A DNA stretch of 64,000 nucleotides from assembly GCA_036872755.1 (NCBI GenBank), contig JAVHNS010000010.1, positions 1,116,001-1,180,000 of the forward strand. Direction: 5' to 3'. Source of the stretch: Orbilia blumenaviensis (taxonomy: Eukaryota > Ascomycota > Orbiliomycetes > Orbiliales > Orbiliaceae). Below, piece by piece: positions 46,201 through 55,346 of the stretch. Within the stretch, counting starts at the first letter, position 1, and every line of letters begins with the position of its first letter. Both the position numbers and the translations under genes were made by a program. The notes under the pieces were generated by a model. The model did no database searches. It saw nothing but the letters and a program-made list of their open reading frames with translations, and had not been told where the DNA came from.

Positions 46201-48535
46201 CGAGGGATACGCACTATCCTCACATGATCGTAGTGACACTTTAGCAAGTCCTCAACATTTCTTACTTTCGCGCCTAGCGAATTCCAGCGGGATATAAATC
46301 GTTTAAATTTTGGGTTTTGAAGAAACCCTGAGTTAACCTCCCCTAGAACACTTTTCGTAGCGATATCAGTGTTCCAGAAAGGCTCCGCGGTATCATTTGG
46401 GAGAGAGTTCATAACGATTATTGCGTATGGGAGAATAGGTTGATTCGAAGCCTTTTCAAGGGCGGCTTCAGCCCAAAGAAGAAGTCTTTCGATTACGCTC
46501 TCGACTTTACTTCAGAGAGAGTATATCATTAGAGGGCTTCTCAAAGATATGTGCTAACCCTGCCACCTTAGCCAGAATTAAGGATACTGGATAACTCACT
46601 TCACCTCCCTTAAGACAAACACCACGGTATCGGAAAACGTGTAAAGGATCCTAGGGTAGAGCTCTGCGACGATATATTCACGTCTCCTTGTCATTTCAGT
46701 TGTCGCCCATTTCAATTCGCGGTCTGAGCTTTGTTGGGTCGCCCTATTTCGGGGTGGCTTGGGCTGTGAAGACTTTGCACCAACCGCTGTGAGCGTCTTA
46801 TGGATCCTCTCTCGTGTGCGGCTTCTCGCGCCTAGAGGCTCCCGCTCTCCGCCTTCTAGGCCTTCACAATCAACGTAAAATATGGGGCGGGTATTATTTG
46901 GCAGGCAAGTATGAGGATCACAAAACAGATGGACATCCCCTGACGTTGGGGTCGCGTCAAAGCATGCTGTTGACTTTACGACAGGCGTTTCAGTCAAGTG
47001 GTTGGGGTAATTAAGTTCCATTAGGAGCTTTATCACCGTGCTTTTTCCAGAGCCTATATCAGAAAAATCACATCAGAGGTTAGCAAACACTGGCTGTGAA
47101 TAATTCCAGTCAAAAGTCTTATGGGTTACCAAAATCCTTTTATCTCGGTGATAAGTAGTTAATTAAGAACTCACCCGTAGGCCCAACGAAAGATACAAGA
47201 GCTGGGTAAGCATTCTTGTTTAGACCGGATACGACACGTCCATAACGCCCAAGATCCTGGAAAATGTAATCCGATCTTTGATCTTTAAAGGCCGCGAACC
47301 AGGTCGTGTCCTCATCCTGTATTAATAGCGCCTCTAGATCCGCTCTCTTGGTTTGAGGCTCAAGAATTCGATTGAGTTTAGCTTCTACCTTGGGGTCTAC
47401 ACGCTCGTGGGGCTGTTCTCTGATTCCTGTGTTCCTCCTCCTCCCTGTTCTTCTTATGTGTAGGGGAGCTTCATCCCAACAACCGTCGCAATATTCGACC
47501 CGGCAAACACTGCACATCATAATAGTCAGGTTGGATGCTCCACAATCAAAACACTCCGGCTCTAAAGAATTTGAAAGGCCATTCGGGGCGGTTGATTCGG
47601 CGGGCTCGTCTGACGCTGGATAAATGAGTGGGGATGGCAGCGCGGAACCTGTTGAATCCTGATACCCTACCGGTCGCAACTGACCTGACCCCACTGGAGA
47701 CTGGTCCCCGGGCCACACAGCCGGGGGGGGATGCAACATTCGCACAGTATTGCTTTGGCTATTACCAGTGCTTCGGGGCCTGGCGGCGTCCATCTCGTAG
47801 ATATTCTCCGCTCCATTGGGAAGATATATCCTGCGCGGTACTATTTCCGACCCAAGGCCGGGAAACTGGGCTGAATGTGTATCCAGGAAGGCGTTATACT
47901 GGGTTTCTGGTTTTGGCGGATTTGGGGGTGGAGGCCTAGAAAGATCCAGGAGACCGGGAGAAGGAGGCTGTGGTACTGAGTTTTTGGAGTATTTGGTGAA
48001 TCCGGGAATAAATTTGTGCCGCTTTGTGACTGATTCGCCATTTCTATAATTGCTTTTAGATCAAAAATTTTGTTAGTCTCTTGTCTTGTAATATAGTTGA
48101 CACACGACATGCAAATCCAGTGATGATTTGTTCATCATGCCTTCTTATGACCAGCCATGGCTTTCTCAGCCGCCGCTTATCTACCTAGATCTAGTTGCGG
48201 CGATATTGACTTATCCTGCGAATCAGCCGCCCCGGGGCGTGATCATGAGTATACCAGTAGGTTTCAGCCAACCGGGGCGTGTATACTTCAACGAAGGGCT
48301 CAGTCGCTCTGTGTACATGCGATCTCTAATCAAGCTAACTAGCAGGAGGACATTACCATTCGTTAGGATATCCAAAGTTCGGAGGTGTATGATCCTGCTC
48401 CCCCTGGTTGGTATCTAGTGGAGTATTTTCAAATGCTGGGTTCCGATAGTTCGGAGGTGTATGATCCTGCTCCTCCTGGTCGGTATCTAGTGGAATATTT
48501 TCAAATGCTGGGTTCCGATAGTTCTTGTTTGACAT
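43237..48535 (-). CDS. Zinc-finger / P-loop GTPase / RING-like / patatin phospholipase multidomain protein
   Basis: Model: complement(join(43237..43700,43773..44389,44451..44508,44567..44898,44972..45079,45143..45761,45833..46509,46600..47053,47175..48052,48357..48535)), 1461 residues, with all phases closing. Domains in order: a disordered N-terminus with two 24-residue repeats; a B-box-like cluster (C227, C230, C240, C243, C248, C251, H258); a P-loop GTPase-type domain with Walker A GPTGSGKST (350-358) and the D-x-x-G motif YVDCEGLEGG (DCEG at 414-417); a RING-like cluster (C866, C869, C880, H882, C885, C888, C905, H908); and a patatin domain with DGGGVRG (935-941), GTSTG (nucleophile Ser972), WEAARAT and DGG (Asp1127). 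The patatin part should hydrolyse acyl esters of lipids, probably gated by nucleotide binding and perhaps ubiquitination. I recall similar proteins annotated as FabD/lysophospholipase-like in Pezizales. The first exon and the 304-nt intron 1 are the least certain parts. Confidence 0.88.
48379..48522 (-). repeat. Two tandem 72-bp units encoding a 24-residue repeat
   Basis: The units at 48379-48450 and 48451-48522 differ at about three positions. On the minus strand each encodes a repeat containing NYRNPAFEN...PLDT...EQDHTPP. They lie in the first exon of the patatin-GTPase gene. Because the period is a multiple of three, copy-number change would keep the frame. Confidence 0.9.
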
Positions 48536-48895
48536 TTCGCAAATTGATTTAGATGAGTATGAGTTACCCCGCCCCAGCAAAAAACGAAGGATAACTATGA
48601 GGGCCGATGGCGTAATCAAGAGTTGAATAGGCTTCAGTAAGTGTACGAGGGTATTAGTATTGCCTTCTAAAATTTTGGCTTTACAATCATTACCTCTTAA
48701 CCTGGCAGATGCGCAGGCCGCCCCTTGCGCTTATATTTAAATATTTGGTAAGGAGGGATCTCAAGCTAGAAATAAATCTGAAGGCTACAAAAGACTCCCG
48801 GAACTCCATCTTATAGCTAGCGCAGCCTTGGATCCTCGGAGGTGCAAGATTACGTATTGATACCAAATATCAGCTAATACCCGTCTTCGACTTTT

Positions 48896-49475
48896 TCATT
48901 CCGATTTGCCCCCGCTTTTGATAATTATGGGAATTCGAAATATCACTAGCAAGATAGATAAGGCGCGATCGAGTTGAGTCATCCCGCGCGGGATATGAGC
49001 CCTTATTGGCTGAAACTCATCCAAATTTTCTTTAGTCAGTTTGATTTTACCAGAATTCAAGGCACAGATTTTTCTTGTGAGAGGGCTGAGGTTTTTACAT
49101 TCCAGTTTCTCTGCAACGCTGCATTGAAAACTCAACTCGCATGAGTAGTGGGCGCCTCCATACGAATGCAGAGTGTGTGTTTGATTTTTCTAGCCAATCG
49201 GCCTGCCAGGGCTACATTAATTGCTATCGGGAAAGTTTGCCAGTGCAGATTCATGATGAGATGCGGCTCTAAAGTTTTTCGTAAGCACTTCAATAGGATG
49301 GCCGTATTGGGGTCACAGCTGGCTGCGGATGAGCGTTTGATATTGCGGATCGCGCGATATAAAATATTTTAGTTTCGATTCGTTGTAAATGTTGTATTTT
49401 GGTATGCCAAGGGTATCTGAAGCTAGTCTCTTGTGAGCCGACTGTTCTCTGGTGAACCAAGCAGATCTTGTTCAC
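48896..49475 (-). pseudogene. Frameshifted remnant of an unidentified protein-coding gene
   Basis: Three coherent coding segments follow one another on the minus strand in different frames. The first is 49475-49290 (RTVGSQETSFRYPWHTKIQH, then IARSAISNAHPQPAVTPI). The second covers about 49300-49160 (LLKCLRKTLEPHLIMNLHW, then INVALAGRLARKIKHTLCI). The third ends at 48896 (YGGAHYSCELSFQCSVAEKL, ECKNLSPLTRKICALNSG). Composition and helical pattern run smoothly across the breaks, and no GT-AG introns of suitable size reconcile the frames. I read this as a decayed gene with at least two frameshifts and lacking its upstream part. The family is not recognised. Proximity to the patatin gene start could mean a former neighbour or a fragment of a related array. 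Confidence 0.45.
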
Positions 49476-52358
49476 ACAGCAGGGTTCACCATAGTCTCGA
49501 ATCCAACCGCTGCAGGTAAAGGATCCACTGAATTAGTGCAAATATTACAAACCCATCGATATTAGCGCAAAATCTCACCATGTTTTGTTACATGTTACAG
49601 AACGCTACCTCTATCGTGACAATGTAACAGCTTGATGGACCTACCAACGAATGAATCTACATATAATTTATTAATACAGCACCGAATGTAACATGAATCT
49701 CAAGCTCAACCGGATATAAACACCTCAGATTCTCGGCTGTTTCCAACCCTTTTCTTTCAGAAACGGACAAGTTTTAGATGCACTATGCTCGATTAGTAGA
49801 CTACTTTCAAGAAGATTCCCTGTACCCGTGTTTTAACGGCAGGTTAAATCGGTTGAGACAGGCTTCTACTTGTAGTATTGGGATGGAATTTCCGAGCTGG
49901 CAATAGTATTCACTGGCATGCTCACCGGAATATATGAAGGGGTTGTGTTACAATGATCGGGCGCGACGGCGGATATTAATATAATACTGGCTTAGGTATA
50001 TATAAAAGGCGTTGAAGTTCCCCCTGTAGCCGAAGGCCGGCACCAAACGTACTAAATCTCTAAAAACTAGTGGTTAAAAAGAAAGAGACCCTATATCTAC
50101 CATACTATTAACCTATACGTCACCGGAAACTTCCAAGGACTACAAGTCATAGCGCAAAATTAGACACTATCCCTCCTAGGACACTAGTATATTCGATAGA
50201 AAGTCGATAGAAAGTACTGGCTTAGATCCTTTTCAGCTCTTATCATAATACGCCATGCCCTCCATATACACGTACGTCCGAAGCCACGGGGATAGCGGAG
50301 AACGACCCGCCGATAACACCAAGCCAGCCGATCCCTCGCCGTCGGCTCCCCTTACTCTAAACCTCGGATTCTGTACGGCAATTTCTATCCAGCCAAGACA
50401 GCGCCTCTGCTCTTCGCCTCTAGGGCGAAATAAGATTGGGAGGCGATTATAGTTCTTGATATGAAATATACTTTAGGATGACAAGGATGAGATGTGGAGA
50501 GTCGAGCTTCCAATGTTACTTTCAAGGTCGGTGTTAATGGGGGTTGAAAGATACGATGGGTCCGGCCGTCAAGGTTGATTTGGCAGATATAAATAGAATT
50601 GAAATTATTCGCGACGCTTAACCTGCGATTCCGATTGTATTGAGTTTTCCGAGCTGTCGTCTTTTGCGTCGGCATCGGCGTGTACCACTTTTTTTATTTT
50701 ATTTTTACACTTGACTGGTTTCAGACTGCAGTTCCTTGGTAATTTAGGTATTGAAATAGCAGATCACACACACATACAATCTATGCAATGGCGTTTTTTC
50801 TAGATAGTGGGGTAGATATCGATGGATCCGGGGTGATAAAAACTTGGAGCATCAAAAGAAAATACAAAATGCATTAACTTCAATACAGTCATTGAATGGA
50901 AATATATTGATAAGCAGAAAAATAGCATTTGCGTTTTACCTACGAGACCAGTTTTACCCCATCGCCTGAAAATAATCGCATATCGAGGTCGCGAGGCAGC
51001 TGAGCTTGGCCAAAACGCCCCATAATCCAGGGGTTGTTAATCTCATACCCGGCAGAACCGGCCTCGTGGCTTTAGGTCCAGACCTCTGTAGACGCCGATG
51101 CGGCATAGATAGATGTACGCTCGTGCATATGCATGAACCCTAGGCAAGAATTAGAGGTGGATTTGTACCGGATCATCAGAGTTCTTGACTGTAGGCTATC
51201 GTATTGGGTAACTGGTTGTTATAGCGGTGATAAGATATACCTTTAACCTTTTACTTGTATGCTGGGGTGTGTGCGCCATGCCTCCGTCTTTGCACGGGAG
51301 CTAGTGTGGAGAAGGCTTGTCAAAATACAACATTTCCCGGGTTGCGGCCTTGCTCTCACGATTAATCGATTTTAAACTGATACTCTTCAACCCGAAAAAA
51401 ATTTAAAATTTATTTCTTAGTCGCCGGTACAGGATATGTAAGTGTTTTTTTGAACGTGCATGCATATGTGCTACCTAATTATGTAAGTAGTATGGATGGG
51501 GGGTCTGCCGATGACATGGATTCGAGAAAGTATCTGCATGGATGCAGGCTTGGGCCATGGGGCGGTAAGTCCGGTGGAAACCCCCCTGATCAATTAATCG
51601 TGAAATAGAATTCCGAGGTTATACAGCATACGCATGCCAGCAGCTTGGTCAGCTGGAACGGTGTCTACATAGCTATTGACAATTTAGGTTTAGTCTGTAG
51701 GATTATATCTGCTGTTACATGGGCTGGGGGCGTTTTTCAAACTCTGTCCTATGTAATATATCCTGATCATGATGTGAATTCTTGGGTTTGAATTAGTTTT
51801 TTTTTTTATGCAATAAACTGACGAGGGTCTTCAGGGGTGTTTATCGATGTGTCTCCACGGTTATAACTCTAGGTGCTATATATTATAATAGCGAAACGAT
51901 TATGACCATGACGATGGGTGGGCCGTGGGAACCGAACCAGACAACCGATTGCCGGATACCCTTGAATAATAAAAAGTGTAAAATCGTGTCTAAGAAAAAA
52001 AAAAAAGAAAGAAAGGAAAAAAATGGCGGGCGCATTGCATTTACAGTAGACGCATATGCACAACGGCTCTTTGACGACAAACCAAACCCCATACGGTTCC
52101 GCCATTGCATTGTGCAATTGCAATAGAATACCGCTCCCATGCCTGGGGGTAATTAAGTAATTTAATTTAAATTTCTCAACACACCCTCTCGAGTTTTGAA
52201 GGCTGACCAAAAAATAAGCTTCTGCCCGGTTACTCTTTCCTGGCGCAATTCTCAGGAGACATTCCCTATAGGATGAAGCCTGAAGCCTATCGATAGTAGT
52301 CACTCAAGGGTGCGCGGTGACTACCAGAGTATGTTGTAAACTATGTATAATATACATG
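49476..52358. other. Intergenic region without a recognised gene
   Basis: Short frames only, none with a domain. A TATA-like element with a downstream AAAAGG lies near 49998-50010, and T runs occur near 50690 and 51798. The sequence is otherwise unremarkable up to the transposon border at 52359. Confidence 0.4.
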
Positions 52359-52360
52359 TA

Positions 52361-52407
52361 ACGTATTTAACCGGGCGGCGAAACAAACCGGCAACACGAA
52401 ATGCTAA
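52361..52407 (+). repeat. Left terminal inverted repeat
   Basis: It begins ACGTATTTAACCGGGC after the flanking TA. It matches the reverse complement of 54424-54470 at 41 of 47 positions. The central AAACAAACCGGCAAC block is identical on both sides. Confidence 0.9.
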
Positions 52408-54423
52408 ATTTCACCGAAACCTTGAAATTTAATGTATTCACGAGCGTAAATTAATAAAATAATGTTTGAAAATGAAAATATATATTAAATTATATTAAAT
52501 TATATAATATATTAATAAGTTTGAATGAAATATATATGCTTCGTATGAAATAAGTGAAAAAAAAAAAAGTGACAATGTAATACAACACAATCCATCTTAT
52601 GTTTTTCCTTAAGTTAGCACCATTTAAATTTAGAAGTTTCAGGTGTATGTAAATCATTTATTTTTGAAATTGTGTATATAAGTAGTTATAATATTATTTT
52701 TTGAGTGAGTAGTTACTTAGATTTTAATAATTTTAATAGTTTTTTTAATATTAGTATTTGTAAGTATTTTTATTTTTAATAAATAGAATTTATTTTTTTT
52801 TTTTTTTTTTTTTTAAATTTTAAATATATTTTTTAGTTTTTGATTTGTTGTTTAAAATATTTTCTGCTTAGTAAAAGATTTGATTACTATTTTAGTAATT
52901 TTGTTTAATTGATTTTTGAGGGTAAAATTAAAATGAAGAATTATTAGTTTTATTATTTTTTTAATATATATTTATAAAATATAAAAATATGTTAAAATTT
53001 AAAATTGTTAGATTATTTTTTTTTATAAAAGTTGTAATTTATATTTTGGGATTATTTTATGTAGTGAATTCATATAGTTCCTTTTTTTAAAATTAAATAG
53101 TTTTTTAAAAATTTGTAATATATTAAATAATTTTAATTTAGTATTTTTTTATTTTTTAATAATATAATTTTTTATAAATATAATTATATAAATAATATTA
53201 ATAAATTTTTTAAATTTTAATTTTTTAATTATAATATTTTTATATTTTAAGAATTTATTGATTTCTTTTTTATAAATTATAATATAATAATTAAAAAATC
53301 TAATATTAAAAGGTTGTAAGTAGTATATTAAATATAATAGAAAATAAAAAAATATAATTTTATTATTTTAATAAAAATTAATAAAATTTGTGGTGATGTG
53401 GGATTTATAATTGTTAAGGATGAATAATTGTTTTAATTATGAAGTTTAAGGTTTAATAATTAAAGTTATTATAAATTTAAAATAATGTTTTAATTAAGCC
53501 AAAAAAAGATGTTTATTAGTAATGTTTTTTGTGTTAATTTTTTATAATTAATTTTTTCTTTTTTTATAATTTTAATATTAATTAAGAATATGAATTTTTT
53601 TAGGATATATAATTAGTGGAAAATAAAATTTCTTAGTGGTGGATATATATTTAATTATAATTATGTTTTTTTTGTTAATGTTATAAGTGTAGAATTTTTA
53701 TTGTTTGTAAATTATAGAAATGATAATGGTTTTAGGTTTTTTAAAGTTAATTATAAATTTTTTTTTATTTATATTTTATATATTTTTAGTTAAAATTTTA
53801 TATTTTTTAATAATTTAATAATATAATTTAAATTAATTTAATATAATTTCAATGTTGTTTGTTTTTTTTTGTTTAAATTTTAATAAACAATTACAGATTA
53901 TAGTTAATTTAGGATATTATTTGAAAAATTTGTAAATTTAATTAATATTAATTTTTTAATTTGTTATTTTTTTTGCCATTGATTGGAAAAGGTTATAATT
54001 AAAAAAAAAACCAATCTTTTATAACTTCATTATATGAGCTATTAAAATATATTCTTCAGCTGAAGTAAATAATTATTTTTAAGGTTTAAACTGATAATTT
54101 TTTCAAGTTATATGTTTTGTGGATTGATGATATAGTGTTGATAATAATATGTTATATTTATTAATTGCATTTTTAAAGGATTTTGAAATTCTATTTTTTA
54201 ATGATTTTAATATAAATTAAATTCTTACTTCTTTCTTCAGATCTACTAAATTATATTTAATTTATAATATTGTTGATGAATTCAAAGAGTTTTTCCTATA
54301 GTTTAAGATTAAATATAATAAATTTTATAATATAAAAATAAAAGGTTAAAATCTATAAAAAGAAGATGGAAATATTAAAAATATTCAAAAGTTAGTAAGA
54401 AGAATCACTCAACCCGCTTGAGG

Positions 54424-54470
54424 TTAGTGTTTCGCGTTGCCGGTTTGTTTTGTAGCCCGGTTAAATACGT
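54424..54470 (-). repeat. Right terminal inverted repeat
   Basis: Reverse-complement partner of 52361-52407. It is followed by the duplicated TA at 54471-54472. Confidence 0.9.
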
Positions 54471-54472
54471 TA

Positions 54473-55346
54473 GTATGGTATATATAGCGTAGGAGGGAAA
54501 TGTCAAAATGTGGCTGAGCCAATGGGAGCGGTGTGTGGCTTATGCGCCCTGCCCAATCGGGAAATCGACCGTGTTTGGCTGGCCGCGTGCAACTGCTCTT
54601 TGTGGACGGCGGCTCCGCGTGCCAAAGGAGCACTGCTGCAGCGCCACTGCACCAATCCAACCTGGCCTTGTCAACCACCTCTCAAACCTCCCCTCCCCAC
54701 CACTCACCGTTCACCGTTCATCGCCCTCCGCCGCCTTGCTTTTTCGGCTTTTCTTGCCCTTACCCCTTTCGTCCGCTCAGGCCTTGCCACTGCATGCTCA
54801 CCGACATTGTCTGTAGCCATTCCATGCACGATATGCACATGTATGCCTGTATGTAAGCCAGTCCCAGGCAGGCGACGGCTGTGAGGTGATGTGCCTCGCT
54901 GGATCGGGAACACTCGAATTCTCGCCTTGCAGCAGTATATGAAGGGAGGGGGGGTGTATATTAGGGTGAGCGTTTCCGGTGAGCCTCCTGGAGGGCGTTT
55001 AATCGATAACTACCTCTTTGCTGACGTAGTTCCGTACGATAGGACCGCTAGACTGAGGACATACAGCGTAGATAACTTGCACATGGCAGGGGAGGCTAAC
55101 GACTACACGGGTAAGTTATGGTCCTCTTGACACCTCATAACCTCCGTCCTGTCCTCTATGTATTCTATTCTCGGTGGCTGAAAGGACCCTTGGCTAACTG
55201 ATGCTTTGTTTACTTGGCTGCCTGCTATTAGTTAAACCCCCTTCCCTCTCAAACGATCCTTCCGGCTCTGTTCGTTTCGTTCACTCATTTAAAACACAAC
55301 CTTTCGTTCATACCACACTGGCTTCGTCCGTAGAAGCATCCATACA
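54473..55346. other. Leader region of the T5orf172-domain gene
   Basis: The C/T-rich plus strand contains a probable 121-nt 5'-UTR intron at 55111-55231 (GTAAGT donor, CTAAC branch point at 55194-55198, TTAG acceptor). Joining the upstream open frame through this intron does not lead into the frame starting at 55347, so the upstream part is probably untranslated or holds upstream ORFs. Confidence 0.45.

Larger units (their letters stand above)
52361..54470. mobile_element. Decayed Tc1/mariner- or pogo-like DNA transposon, AT-rich interior
   Basis: The element is 2110 bp. It is bounded by 47-bp terminal inverted repeats beginning ACGTATTTAACCGGGC and is flanked on each side by TA (52359-52360 and 54471-54472). 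TA duplication and a size near 2 kb are typical of Tc1/mariner/pogo (Fot1-like) fungal elements. The interior between the repeats is extremely AT-rich, with no open transposase frame, as expected after repeat-induced point mutation. The TIR mismatches are mostly transitions. Plus-strand C is far rarer than G over much of the interior. Family naming is inference because no transposase motif survives. Confidence 0.85.

Noticed and set aside
54891..55130. 79-codon frame upstream of the T5orf172 gene as its first coding exon
   Set aside because: Splicing at 55111/55231 joins it to a frame that stops at 55410, not to the main frame; treated as leader or upstream ORF.
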